64,000 bases of DNA from an uncultured Bacteroidales bacterium (lineage in GTDB: Bacteria; Bacteroidota; Bacteroidia; Bacteroidales; P3). The translations under genes were made by a program, and so were the position numbers. Positions 50,931 to 59,308 of the stretch are shown piece by piece; position 1 is the first letter of the stretch, and every line of letters begins with the position of its first letter. The stretch is from the NCBI GenBank assembly GCA_944321735.1, contig CALUMK010000001.1:186001-250000 (forward strand). Reading direction: 5' to 3'. The notes under the pieces are model-generated. The model saw only the letters and a list, made by a program, of their open reading frames with translations. It had not been told where the DNA came from and made no database searches.

Positions 50931-51029
50931 GAACGAGCAGCTACGAGGCGCGCGAAGCGATACGCGAGGGAGTGTACTTTTATGTACATGACCGAGCGGA
51001 GAGCAAGCGCAACGCCGCAGATGCCGCCA
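50931..51029 (-). repeat. Dispersed palindromic repeat, copy E (diverged)
   Basis: The same layout as copies A-D but degenerate and in the opposite orientation to A-C: left end GAACGAGCAGCTACGAGGCG, centre GTGTACTTTTATGTACATGAC, right end CGCAACGCCGCAGATGCCG. It ends 11 bp from the sucD stop. A lone arm fragment (GGCGGGCAGATGCAAGGCG) is at 50831-50849. Confidence 0.6.
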
Positions 51030-51039
51030 GAAATCATTT

Positions 51040-52395
51040 TTACCGCCACATTTCTTCGTCAGAAGGAATAACAATCCGTTCGCACAACGGAGCGATGCGG
51101 GTGGTATTGAGCAAGTGCTTGTAGGTGAAGTTTTCGGAGATGGAGTTGTTGCCCCAAGTACCGCAACCCAGCGTATTGGTAACAGCCAGACCGTTTTGGA
51201 TGGCACCGCCACCGGTGGTGGAGCTGATAGCGTTCACAACAACACGGCTTACGGTCAAGGTTTCACCCGCCATGATGATGTGGCCTTGGTTGTTGGAGTG
51301 AACAGCGGCAGTATGGCCGTTGCCTTCCATCTTCAAGTTGGTTTCCAGCATGTCGATGCCTTCTTCGAAGCTGTCGTAGCCGATGCATCCCATAACCGGG
51401 CACATCTTTTCCTTGCAGATGCGGTCTGCCTTGCCAGCGCCTACGGCTTCGGCAACGATAACGCGGGTTCCTTCAGGAACGCTGATGCCGGCACGTTCGG
51501 CAATGACAGCCGGCGATTGGCCTACAGCGTTACGGTTGATAACGCCCTTTTCATCGAACATGAAGTTCAGCAGTTTTTCCTTGTCGGCTTCGTTCACGAA
51601 GTAAGCGCCGTTCTTCTTGAAGGCGGCAAAAACAGCTTCCTTGTCCTTCTTGGGATAAGCGAAGAACTGTTCACCGGAGCAAATGATACCGTTATCGAAA
51701 GCACGACCGGTGATGATCATGTTGGCAGCCTTGTCGAAGTCAACATCGGTATCGATGATGACCTGAACGTTGCCGGCACCTACGCCGAACGAAGGCTTTC
51801 CGGAAGAGTAGGCGGCCTTAACCATGCCCATACCGCCGGTAGCGATAACGACATCCACGGTCTTCATCAGTTCCTGGGACTTTTCGATGGCCGGTTCTTC
51901 CACAACCTGTACCAAGTAATCGGGCACGCCCATCGTCTTGAGCTTTTCCTGGATCAAGTGAACCGTGGTCGAGGAGCAGACTTTCGATTTCGGGTGCGGA
52001 GCGATAATGATGGCATTCTTGGTTTTGAGGGCGAACATGATTTTGCTCATAGGCGTAACCACCGGGTTCGTCATAGGAGTGATACCGCAGACAACGCCCA
52101 CAGGCTTGGCAATCGTGATCATGTCGGTACGTTCGTCGATTTCGAGGATCCCCATCGACTTCTTGCCACGCAAGTTGTACCATACACCCTTCGATTTGTT
52201 GCGGCATTTGGCCACTTTGTCTTCGTAAACGCCCATCTTGGTTTCTTCAACGGCCATCTTGGCCAGTTTTTCGGCGTTGTCGAATACTACGCGAGCCGTA
52301 GCTTTGACTACAGCATCAACCGTGTTTTGGTTGAAGGTTCTCTCAAAAATGGCTTGGGCTTCCCGTGCCTTAGCCACCATTTCTTGGATTTCCAT
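51040..52395 (-). CDS. sucD: Succinate-semialdehyde dehydrogenase (CoA-acylating)
   Basis: Reduces succinyl-CoA to succinate semialdehyde with NAD(P)H, the entry step of the 4-hydroxybutyrate route. The 451-residue length and MEIQEMVAKAREAQ start match the Porphyromonas gingivalis enzyme as I recall it. It belongs to the aldehyde/alcohol dehydrogenase-like acylating group. The catalytic cysteine is C239 in FDNGIICSGEQ; cofactor motifs include ATGGMGMVKAAYSSGKPSFGVGAGNVQ. It is the last gene of the operon but also has its own promoter-like box and a structured leader (52435-52505). Not to be confused with succinyl-CoA synthetase alpha, which shares the symbol. Confidence 0.94.
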   Translation of the reverse strand: MEIQEMVAKAREAQAIFERTFNQNTVDAVVKATARVVFDNAEKLAKMAVEETKMGVYEDKVAKCRNKSKGVWYNLRGKKSMGILEIDERTDMITIAKPVGVVCGITPMTNPVVTPMSKIMFALKTKNAIIIAPHPKSKVCSSTTVHLIQEKLKTMGVPDYLVQVVEEPAIEKSQELMKTVDVVIATGGMGMVKAAYSSGKPSFGVGAGNVQVIIDTDVDFDKAANMIITGRAFDNGIICSGEQFFAYPKKDKEAVFAAFKKNGAYFVNEADKEKLLNFMFDEKGVINRNAVGQSPAVIAERAGISVPEGTRVIVAEAVGAGKADRICKEKMCPVMGCIGYDSFEEGIDMLETNLKMEGNGHTAAVHSNNQGHIIMAGETLTVSRVVVNAISSTTGGGAIQNGLAVTNTLGCGTWGNNSISENFTYKHLLNTTRIAPLCERIVIPSDEEMWR

Positions 52396-52434
52396 TGTAT
52401 TTATGTGTTTTATATTTTTTTCTCGTCTTGGGCT

Positions 52435-52505
52435 GCCGGAGCGAAACCGGCAAAGAAAGAACCCCGTTTCCGGCCTGCAGGGTCTCGAAAACGGGGGCAA
52501 AGGTA
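52435..52505 (-). promoter_or_regulatory. sucD promoter and structured leader
   Basis: TACCTTTG on the minus strand (52505-52498) is a -7 match with its expected start near 52491. The transcript would begin in or beside a stem of CCCCGTTT/AAACGGGG (52495-52488 with 52469-52462) followed by TTCTTTCTTT, then a second hairpin GCCGG/CCGGC (52451-52435). This may be a 4hbD-sucD internal terminator or a stabilising leader. Confidence 0.5.
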
Positions 52506-52523
52506 GTCAAATAAATGATTCAA

Positions 52524-53636
52524 TTAAAATAATTCGCGATAAACTTCACGAATTTCTTCTTCGCTCAATGGAACATAGTTGTTGTTGAGCAAACGTTGCT
52601 GAGTTTCAAGCACATTCTTGGCGAATCCGGCGATTTCTTCTTCCTTCATGCCATAGGTGTGCAGCGGGTTCTTCTTGATCAGCTTGCCCAGCAGTTCGTC
52701 CAAAGCATCGTACGGGTCGCCCGTCGTGCCCAAGAGCTGTTGCAAATAAGCGTTCAGTTCCTGGATGCGGCCGTTCGGGTTCTTCTTGTTGTACAGGTGG
52801 AAGATAGCCGTGTAGAACTGGTAGTTGGCTTCTCCGTGGGGTACATGGTAGTTGCCGCCCAAGGGGTAGCTCAAGGCATGAACCGCGCCCACGCCGGTGT
52901 TCCCGAACGCGATACCGGCAAAGTTGCTGGCCATCAGCATTTCACCCAGGTGTTCGAAACGGTAGTCGGGACCCTTTTCGGCAATGCCCTTGAAGACATT
53001 GATGATGATGCGCATGGCTTCCTTGCCGAGGGCTTCGGTATAGGGGTTCGACTTGGGCGAAACGAAGGATTCGGTAGCGTGAACCAAAGCATCGATCGCG
53101 CTGCAAGCGTAGAACTTGAACGGCAGGCCCTTCAGCAATTCCGGAACCAGGACGGCATCGTCGGCCACGATGGCATCGTCGGCCAAGCCCATCTTGGTAT
53201 GCAGGCTTACCAATTCGGCAATCGAGATGTTGGTCACTTCGCTGCCCGTGCCGCAAGTGGTAGGCAGGATAACCAATTGCTTGTCCTTCACGATAGGAAT
53301 CTTGCGCAGGAAAGCATCGGTCACGTTTTCAACATCCTTCAGCACGAATACCTTGCAGCAGTCGATGACAGTACCGCCGCCCACCGCGATGACACGGTTG
53401 TAATTGATATGGTGCACGTCCTTGAGGATGGCGTTCATCATGTTGTCCGAAGGTTCACCCAAACCGTACTTTTCCTGCATGATGAAATGGCAGGGCAGGT
53501 TCAGCGCCTTCATGAAAGGTTCGTACAGGAATTCGTTGGTAACGACCAAGTCGTTGGGACCCAGATTGAATTCCTTGGCAAATGATGCAAAATCATCAAA
53601 TTGGCTCAGACGAGTCTTAAGCTTGAACAGTTGCAT
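52524..53636 (-). CDS. 4hbD: 4-hydroxybutyrate dehydrogenase
   Basis: Reduces succinate semialdehyde to 4-hydroxybutyrate. An iron-type (group III) alcohol dehydrogenase of 370 residues: nucleotide motif AVGGGTVIDCCK (about 85-96), PTTCGTGSEVTNISI, and metal ligands in the regions SAIDALVHATESFVSP and VHALSYPLGGNYHVPHGEAN. The start at 53636 is 6 bp after the abfT stop. It resembles the 4HbD of Clostridium kluyveri and Porphyromonas and is assigned by context with abfT, abfD and sucD. Confidence 0.93.
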   Translation of the reverse strand: MQLFKLKTRLSQFDDFASFAKEFNLGPNDLVVTNEFLYEPFMKALNLPCHFIMQEKYGLGEPSDNMMNAILKDVHHINYNRVIAVGGGTVIDCCKVFVLKDVENVTDAFLRKIPIVKDKQLVILPTTCGTGSEVTNISIAELVSLHTKMGLADDAIVADDAVLVPELLKGLPFKFYACSAIDALVHATESFVSPKSNPYTEALGKEAMRIIINVFKGIAEKGPDYRFEHLGEMLMASNFAGIAFGNTGVGAVHALSYPLGGNYHVPHGEANYQFYTAIFHLYNKKNPNGRIQELNAYLQQLLGTTGDPYDALDELLGKLIKKNPLHTYGMKEEEIAGFAKNVLETQQRLLNNNYVPLSEEEIREVYRELF

Positions 53637-53642
53637 GGTATA

Positions 53643-54929
53643 TTAATTTTTAAATCTCTTCTTGTATTCTTCTTCCAGCATCGGACGGAAATCCGGGTGG
53701 GCAATCGCGATAAGCCGTTTGGCCCTTTCCTTGAGGCTGGCACCCTTGAGGTGGGCGATCCCGTATTCGGTAACCACATAGTCCACATCATCGCGGGGCG
53801 TGGTCACGGCAGCGCCTTGCGAGAGGAAAGGCACGATACGCGATGCCTTTCCATGGGCCGCCGTCGAAGGCATGGCCATGATGGAGCGTCCGCCTTTGGA
53901 CCAGGAAGCCCCCTTCACATAGTCGAACTGGCCGCCGGTGCCGCTGAACTGTTTCAAACCGATGGTTTCGGAGTTCACCTGGCCGGTCAAATCCACTTCG
54001 ATGCAGGAATTGATGGAAACCATATTGTCGTTCTGGGCGATGACGCGCGGGTCGTTGACCCAGTCCACAGTACGCATTTCCACATTGGGGTTGTTGTTGG
54101 CGAATTCGTAGAGTTCCTTAGTCCCCATCAGGAAGGTAGCGACCATCTTGCCCGGCAGCAGGCTCTTCTTGGCCCCGGTGATGATCCCTTTCTTGGCCAA
54201 GTCAACCACGCCGCTGGAGAACATTTCGGTATGGATACCCAGGTCGTGCTTGTCGTCCAGCGACATCAGCACGGCATCGGGAATCGCGCCGATACCTAAT
54301 TGCAGGGTATCCCCGTCCTTGATCAGGGTGGAGCAGAAGTGGCCGATTTGCTTTTCGATATCGGTAATCTTGGCCGGAGGCAGCACCGCGATCGGGTTGT
54401 GGTTTTCCACGATATAGGTGAACTGCGAGATATGCATGAAGTTGTCGCCCGGGATGTACGGCATGTTCTCGTTCATTTCGGCGATGATAATCTTGGAACG
54501 GCGGGCGGCCGGCAAGGTATAGTCGCAGGAAATCCCGAAGCTGCAATTCCCGTTTTCATCGGGCAAGGAAACTTGCGCAACGGTCACATCCACCGGGAAA
54601 TAGCGGTCGAAGAAAGAAGGCACGTCCGAGAAGTGGAGAGGGTAGAAGTCGCCCCGGTCCTCAGCCACGGCCGCGCGGGAGTTGCCTCCTACGAAGTTGG
54701 TGACGTGGCGGAAATGCCCTTCGGTTTCCGGCGTCAGGTATTCGCCGTTGTTAATCGTGAACATGTGGAAAATCTTCACGTTGTGGAGACGGTCCATCTG
54801 TTTCACCATTTCCAAAGGCACTACGCCCGGCACGCCGGCGGCATGGCCGAACACGATGTTGTCATTGTCTTTGATGGCTTTGACTGCTTCTTCCACAGTC
54901 ACGAAGTTTCCTTCTTTTTTCCAGTCCAT
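53643..54929 (-). CDS. abfT: 4-hydroxybutyrate CoA-transferase
   Basis: Transfers CoA from acetyl-CoA (or butyryl-CoA) to 4-hydroxybutyrate. It has 428 residues from MDWKKEGNFV, the length of the Cat2/AbfT class. The catalytic glutamate is E235 in GIHTEMFSSGVVDL. GIGAIPDAVL and the C-terminal DVDYVVTEYGIAHLKGASLKERAKRLIAIAHPDFR are class signatures. The frame extends upstream to 55058 without conserved character, so 54929 is preferred. The 172-bp gap before it contains two inverted repeats (CTTCGG/CCGAAG; GGTTCGC/GCGAACC) and no clear terminator. Confidence 0.94.
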   Translation of the reverse strand: MDWKKEGNFVTVEEAVKAIKDNDNIVFGHAAGVPGVVPLEMVKQMDRLHNVKIFHMFTINNGEYLTPETEGHFRHVTNFVGGNSRAAVAEDRGDFYPLHFSDVPSFFDRYFPVDVTVAQVSLPDENGNCSFGISCDYTLPAARRSKIIIAEMNENMPYIPGDNFMHISQFTYIVENHNPIAVLPPAKITDIEKQIGHFCSTLIKDGDTLQLGIGAIPDAVLMSLDDKHDLGIHTEMFSSGVVDLAKKGIITGAKKSLLPGKMVATFLMGTKELYEFANNNPNVEMRTVDWVNDPRVIAQNDNMVSINSCIEVDLTGQVNSETIGLKQFSGTGGQFDYVKGASWSKGGRSIMAMPSTAAHGKASRIVPFLSQGAAVTTPRDDVDYVVTEYGIAHLKGASLKERAKRLIAIAHPDFRPMLEEEYKKRFKN

Positions 54930-55101
54930 GGGTATGTTTTTTAATTGTTTCCTATATAAATATGTATCGGTTCGCATTTCCTTTTTTTGCCTTGGCGGGC
55001 GAACCCAATAAGATGAATCACTCCAGTCGCGTTGGATACGCCGGACTTCCGGATTCAATCTTCGGTTCTTTTTACCCCGAAGTCTAACGACTTATTCGGG
55101 T

Positions 55102-55398
55102 TCAAGCGTCAGGATGCGAACTCATCAGTTTCTTGGCAAAGTCAATCAAGTCCTGGTCCGTCTCGTTGATCAGATAGACCCGGCCGATTTCAGGTATCTC
55201 CGCTTTGAGCGCGGCTTCCACCACTTCTTCCAATGTGATTTGGGCGGCAGGGCAGGTTCTGCAAGCCCCTTTGAAAACGAACCCCACATCATGGCCTTTG
55301 ATTTCCTTTATCTGGATATCACCGCCATGTTCAAACAGGGAAGGCCGGACCCGCTCGTCAATCAAGCGGCGGACCCGGCTTTCAAAATCAGCGTCCAT
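55102..55398 (-). CDS. NifU C-terminal domain Fe-S scaffold protein
   Basis: A 98-residue protein consisting only of a NifU C-terminal (Nfu) domain: IDERVRPSLFEHGGDIQIKEI, then the cluster-binding CxxC in GACRTCPAAQITLEEVVEAAL. Nfu proteins carry [4Fe-4S] clusters to apo-enzymes. It lies 4 bp after abfD, whose product needs a [4Fe-4S] cluster, and before abfT. I infer that it serves the dehydratase specifically. The start MDADFESRVRR at 55398 is chosen because homology begins there. Confidence 0.92.
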   Translation of the reverse strand: MDADFESRVRRLIDERVRPSLFEHGGDIQIKEIKGHDVGFVFKGACRTCPAAQITLEEVVEAALKAEIPEIGRVYLINETDQDLIDFAKKLMSSHPDA

Positions 55399-55402
55399 AG
55401 AA

Positions 55403-56887
55403 TTATTTCTTGGCAGGTTTAGCCGGCCAGTGATCCTTGGAAACGTCCACTTTGGCAATCTTGCGGGCCAGTTCCTTCTTGGCTTCCAGGTTGCCTTGAC
55501 GGGCAATCATGATACGCTGGGCTTGCGGCGAACCGGCACCGTGCAAGGATTCGGTACGATAGCCGACAGCAGCCGTACCCAAGCAGAGGTTTTCGATCAA
55601 GCGCAATACACGCATGCGGTTTTCGGTCGAAGAACCGGTAGCTCCACGGAAGTATTTTTCAACGTAGGAACCGATTTCGGGCGAACGGAGGTCTTGCTGC
55701 GAAGGCATCGTCACCATCAAACCGCCGGCGATATCTTCGGCCAGACGGGCGATTTCGTACGGGAAACGAGTTACGTTCTGCTTGCAGACATTGGCCAGAA
55801 GCAGGTCGATCTGGTAGTTGCCGGCCGGCATCTTCACGCCTTCTGCCGAGCAAGCGATACCGCAAGCGTACAAAGTTTCGTTCAAGTGGATCATTTCGAT
55901 CAGCTTGTCCTTGATGTGGCTAGCCTTGGGCACGCCGTTGTAGTCGGCTGCCAAAGCGGCGGCACCGATCAAAACGTCGCCTACGCCGACTTTGCATCCG
56001 CCGTAGGATTGACGGTGGTAACCGGCGAAACGTTCTACCATCATGCCGGCGAACTGGTATTCCTTGCACATGAACACGCGTTCGTTGGGAACGAATACGT
56101 TATCGAATACTACCAAGGCTTCGTGACCGCCGAACTGGGAGTTGCCCAAGTCGATTTCGGCATCGGGTTCCATCTTGCGGGTATCGCAGGATTGACGGCC
56201 GTAAATCATGAAAACGCCCTTGGCATCGGAAGGAACGGCGAAAGAAACGGCATAGTCCTTGTCTTCTTCCTTCATCGCGATGGTAGGCATTACCAAATGC
56301 TCGTGGCTGTTGATCGTACCGGTCTGGTGGGCTTTGGCGCCACGTACCACGATACCGTCGGGACGAACTTCCACGATATGCACGAACAAATCGGGGTCTT
56401 CCTGCTGCGAGGGCGAAAGGCTGCGGTCGCCCTTGGGGTCGGTCATCGCGCCGTCAACGGTGAGGTCGTTCTTCTGAACGTACTTCATGTATTCGGTGAA
56501 GCGTTTGTGGTAGTCTGTTCCGAGAGCCTGATCCATTTCATAAGTGGTGGACCAGATGGCGTTGAAAGCGTCCATGCCTACGCAGCGTTGGAAGCAGGCA
56601 GCGGTCTTCTGACCCATCAGACGTTGCATCTTCACTTTCTTGATCAGGTCGTCGGTGCTTTGATGCAGATGGCAGAAGCGGTTGATTCTTTCTCCGATGA
56701 GGGGAGAATAGGCCGTCATCAGGTCTTCGTATTCCTTCTTCTGGGCCAGTTCGTAGGTCATGGCCACCGAATTCAAGGAAGGACGGATGATGGGGTGGTT
56801 AACAGGGTCCTTGACACGTTCTCCGAACATATAGACCTTCAGGTCCATTTTCTGGAGGCTTTTGATGTACTCTTCTGCTGTCATCAT
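55403..56887 (-). CDS. abfD: 4-hydroxybutyryl-CoA dehydratase / vinylacetyl-CoA isomerase
   Basis: Converts 4-hydroxybutyryl-CoA to crotonyl-CoA by a radical mechanism using FAD and a [4Fe-4S] cluster. It is oxygen-sensitive. The 494-residue sequence has all four cluster ligands of the Clostridium aminobutyricum enzyme at the expected spacing: C98 and C102 (TAACFQRCVG), H291 and C298 (GYHRQSYGGC). The numbering is one less than in that enzyme. FAD-binding regions include AKAHQTGTINSHEHLVMPT. It is the first gene of the operon, after a leader of about 315 nt. Two tandem ATGs start the gene; either may be used. Confidence 0.97.
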   Translation of the reverse strand: MMTAEEYIKSLQKMDLKVYMFGERVKDPVNHPIIRPSLNSVAMTYELAQKKEYEDLMTAYSPLIGERINRFCHLHQSTDDLIKKVKMQRLMGQKTAACFQRCVGMDAFNAIWSTTYEMDQALGTDYHKRFTEYMKYVQKNDLTVDGAMTDPKGDRSLSPSQQEDPDLFVHIVEVRPDGIVVRGAKAHQTGTINSHEHLVMPTIAMKEEDKDYAVSFAVPSDAKGVFMIYGRQSCDTRKMEPDAEIDLGNSQFGGHEALVVFDNVFVPNERVFMCKEYQFAGMMVERFAGYHRQSYGGCKVGVGDVLIGAAALAADYNGVPKASHIKDKLIEMIHLNETLYACGIACSAEGVKMPAGNYQIDLLLANVCKQNVTRFPYEIARLAEDIAGGLMVTMPSQQDLRSPEIGSYVEKYFRGATGSSTENRMRVLRLIENLCLGTAAVGYRTESLHGAGSPQAQRIMIARQGNLEAKKELARKIAKVDVSKDHWPAKPAKK

Positions 56888-57208
56888 AGCGCAAAATCGT
56901 TTTTAAGGGTTTGTATATTTTTTATGTTTTTTTTCGTTTCGTGGGGCGTTTCCGTCTTTGCGGGCGATGCCTGCCGGAATCGGAACCGGGCTGCAAGGAC
57001 GCGCATGGCGGAAAAAATAAAACGCCCGAACCGCATTTGATTCTTCGTTCCCGGCCACCCTGTAATAAGGGATGCCTTTCTCAAAGCTGCCGTCCAGACG
57101 CCGTCAATCCTAAAACAAAAATGGCCTTCCCTTTATTTCTGCCCGGCAAGGAGTGGAAGGCGGCCATGCTTGCCGGTGAAAATGGCTCTCCTGGGTTTGA
57201 GAGCGGTG

Positions 57209-57216
57209 CAAAGATA
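57209..57216 (-). promoter_or_regulatory. abfD operon -7 box (TATCTTTG)
   Basis: An exact TAnnTTTG match; the expected start is near 57202, 315 nt before the abfD ATG. Confidence 0.6.
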
Positions 57217-57276
57217 CTAAACTTTTTTGGATAAACACCCTTTTCAAAGCGGAATTTCAATGCCGATTTTTTTTGT

Positions 57277-57284
57277 TAAATTTG
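57277..57284 (+). promoter_or_regulatory. Phosphohexomutase gene -7 box (TAAATTTG)
   Basis: An exact TAnnTTTG match; the leader to the ATG at 57403 is about 110 nt. Confidence 0.55.
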
Positions 57285-57402
57285 CCTTTCGGGGAATCTC
57301 TGGCGGGTGTTTGGGATGCTGCGGGTCGTGGATGGGCAACCGGGCATCTTGGCTTCTTGCAGGAGGCCCTTTTAGGCAAGGATAATACAAAAATCTATCG
57401 AT

Positions 57403-59100
57403 ATGGACGAAAAAATCAGGCAGAGGGCCGAGGTATGGACGCGCCCGCCTTATGATGAAGCCACCTGCGAGGCGGTATTGAAGATGATGAAGGAGAATCC
57501 GGAAGAATGCGCCGATGCGTTCTACCGGGATCTGGAGTTCGGGACCGGCGGCTTGCGCGGGGTGTTGGGCATCGGGACTAACCGAATGAACCAGTACGTA
57601 GTAGCTTTGGCTACTCAAGGTTTTGCCAATTATTTGCAGAAGCAATGCAAGGAAGAAGGCTTGGAAAAGCAAGTGGCTGTTTCTTACGATTGCCGCAACG
57701 GGAGCTCGCAATTCGCGTTGACCACGGCCAAGGTATTCGCTGCCAACGGCTTCAAGGTGTACCTGTTTACCGCGATGCGGCCTACGCCGGTCTTGTCGTT
57801 TGCTGTCCGTTATTACCATTGCTGCGGCGGTGTCATGGTCACGGCCAGCCATAATCCCAAGGAATACAACGGCTACAAGGCTTACGGAAGCGATGGAGGC
57901 CAGCTGGTTTCGCCCCACGACAAGAACGTGATGGCCGAAGTGGCGGCTATTACGAGCTTGGATCAGGTCAGAATGCAGGGAGGCGAAGATCTGATCCGTT
58001 ATATTGATGAGGAACTGGATAACGCCTATCTGGAAAAAGTAGTGGCTTTGTCGTTGGATCGCGAGGCGGTGGCCAGCAAGAAGGACATGAAAATTGTCTA
58101 TACGCCTTTGCACGGGACGGGTATGACGATGGTGCCGAGGGCTTTGCGCCGTTGGGGCTTCGACAATGTGGTCTGCGTGCCGGAGCAGATGGTGCCGGAC
58201 GGCAATTTCAGCACGGTGGCATCGCCCAATCCGGAAGAACGGGCCGCGATGCTGCCGGCTATCGAATTGGCCAAGAGGGAAAAGGCGCAGTTGGTCATTG
58301 CTACCGACCCGGATGCCGACCGGGTAGGCGTGGCGATTCCCGATGAAAACGGGGAGTTCATTTTGCTGAATGGGAACCAGACCGGTTCGGTCCTGGTCAG
58401 CTATTTGCTCCGTAAATGGAAAGAAAAGGGGCGGATAACGGGCAAGGAGTACATTGTCAAGACCATCGTGACGACTGAATTGTTGAAGAAGATGGCCGAG
58501 AAAACCGGGGTGGAGTGCTACGACGTGCTGACCGGTTTCAAATACATTGCCGAGATTATCAAGCGTTTTGAAGGTCAGAAGACTTTTATCGGCGGGGGAG
58601 AGGAAAGCTACGGCTATCTGGCCGGGGATTTTGTCCGCGACAAGGATGCGGTCATTGCCTGCTGCCTGATTGCCGAGATGGCTGCCGAGGCGGCTTGCCG
58701 CAATGAAAGCTTCATCGATATCCTGTGTTCTTTATATAAGGAGTATGGTTTCTATAAGGAGTCCTTGGTATCGGTCAGCAAGAAAGGCATGGAAGGGGCG
58801 GCCGAAATCAAGGCGATGATGGAGCGCTTCCGCCAGAATCCGCCTGTCGAGTTAGGAGGGGAGAAGGTGGTGGAAGTGCGGGATTACCAGAAAGGCTTCG
58901 CCGGCCTGCCGTCTTCGGACGTGTTGCAGTTCTTTACCGAAAAAGGCAGTAAAGTGACTGTGCGGCCTTCTGGGACTGAGCCTAAGATCAAGTTCTATTT
59001 CGGTTTGTGCTTGCCGTGGGATGCCGGACGTTCGTATGCGGATCAGGACAAAGCCGGTATGGATCGTATCGAGGCTTTCAAGAAAGACCTTGGTTTGTAA
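57403..59100 (+). CDS. Phosphoglucomutase/phosphomannomutase
   Basis: An alpha-D-phosphohexomutase of 565 residues, moving phosphate between C1 and C6 of hexoses. The four-domain family motifs are visible: FGTGGLRGVLGIGTNRMN (about 47-64), active-site phosphoserine S149 in VTASHNPKEYNGYK, Mg-binding DPDADR (302-307), sugar-binding GGEESYG, and the C-terminal phosphate-binding RPSGTEPKIKFYF. The length and DEKIRQRAEVW start match the long Bacteroidetes PGM/PMM type. It probably supplies glucose 1-phosphate and/or mannose 1-phosphate for surface polysaccharides; the preference cannot be read from sequence. Confidence 0.95.
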   Translation: MDEKIRQRAEVWTRPPYDEATCEAVLKMMKENPEECADAFYRDLEFGTGGLRGVLGIGTNRMNQYVVALATQGFANYLQKQCKEEGLEKQVAVSYDCRNGSSQFALTTAKVFAANGFKVYLFTAMRPTPVLSFAVRYYHCCGGVMVTASHNPKEYNGYKAYGSDGGQLVSPHDKNVMAEVAAITSLDQVRMQGGEDLIRYIDEELDNAYLEKVVALSLDREAVASKKDMKIVYTPLHGTGMTMVPRALRRWGFDNVVCVPEQMVPDGNFSTVASPNPEERAAMLPAIELAKREKAQLVIATDPDADRVGVAIPDENGEFILLNGNQTGSVLVSYLLRKWKEKGRITGKEYIVKTIVTTELLKKMAEKTGVECYDVLTGFKYIAEIIKRFEGQKTFIGGGEESYGYLAGDFVRDKDAVIACCLIAEMAAEAACRNESFIDILCSLYKEYGFYKESLVSVSKKGMEGAAEIKAMMERFRQNPPVELGGEKVVEVRDYQKGFAGLPSSDVLQFFTEKGSKVTVRPSGTEPKIKFYFGLCLPWDAGRSYADQDKAGMDRIEAFKKDLGL

Positions 59101-59185
59101 AAGGTTTGGCAGGATTTGACTCCCGGACAGGGTTTGAATCGACCTGTCCGGGCTTGTAGGGTGAGACGTTTTGTAAGATTTGTGG

Positions 59186-59308
59186 GCGGCGTGTCAGAAC
59201 GGGCAAGATGCAAGGCTGTCGAGGGCGAGGACGCGGGCGCGTACTTTGGTACGTAACCAAGTCCGAGCCTGAAGACAACGCTGCAGGTTGCCCATTATCA
59301 CACGCCGC
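59186..59308 (-). repeat. Dispersed ~120-bp palindromic repeat, copy D
   Basis: Arms GCGGCGTGTCAGAACGGGC (left) and GCCCATTATCACACGCCGC (right) with centre GCGTACTTTGGTACGTAACC. It is in the opposite orientation to copies A-C. It lies between convergent genes, and its right arm supplies the last codons and stop of cvpA. Confidence 0.82.

Larger units (their letters stand above)
56888..57402. other. Divergent control region between abfD and the phosphohexomutase gene
   Basis: 515 bp with two divergent promoters about 60 bp apart: TATCTTTG on the minus strand (57216-57209) for abfD and TAAATTTG on the plus strand (57277-57284) for the mutase. The abfD leader is long and GC-rich, in contrast to its AT-rich last 60 bp, and contains a 66-codon minus-strand frame (57084-56884) that overlaps the abfD start. 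Some of its codons could form a leader peptide, but none is recognisable. Confidence 0.5.

Noticed and set aside
51115-52506. 463-codon plus-strand open frame opposite sucD
   Set aside because: Shadow frame of a secure gene with no family resemblance.
55205-57040. 611-codon plus-strand open frame opposite abfD and nfu
   Set aside because: Antisense to well-identified genes; rich in His/Gly/Val as expected for a reversed coding frame; no start signals.
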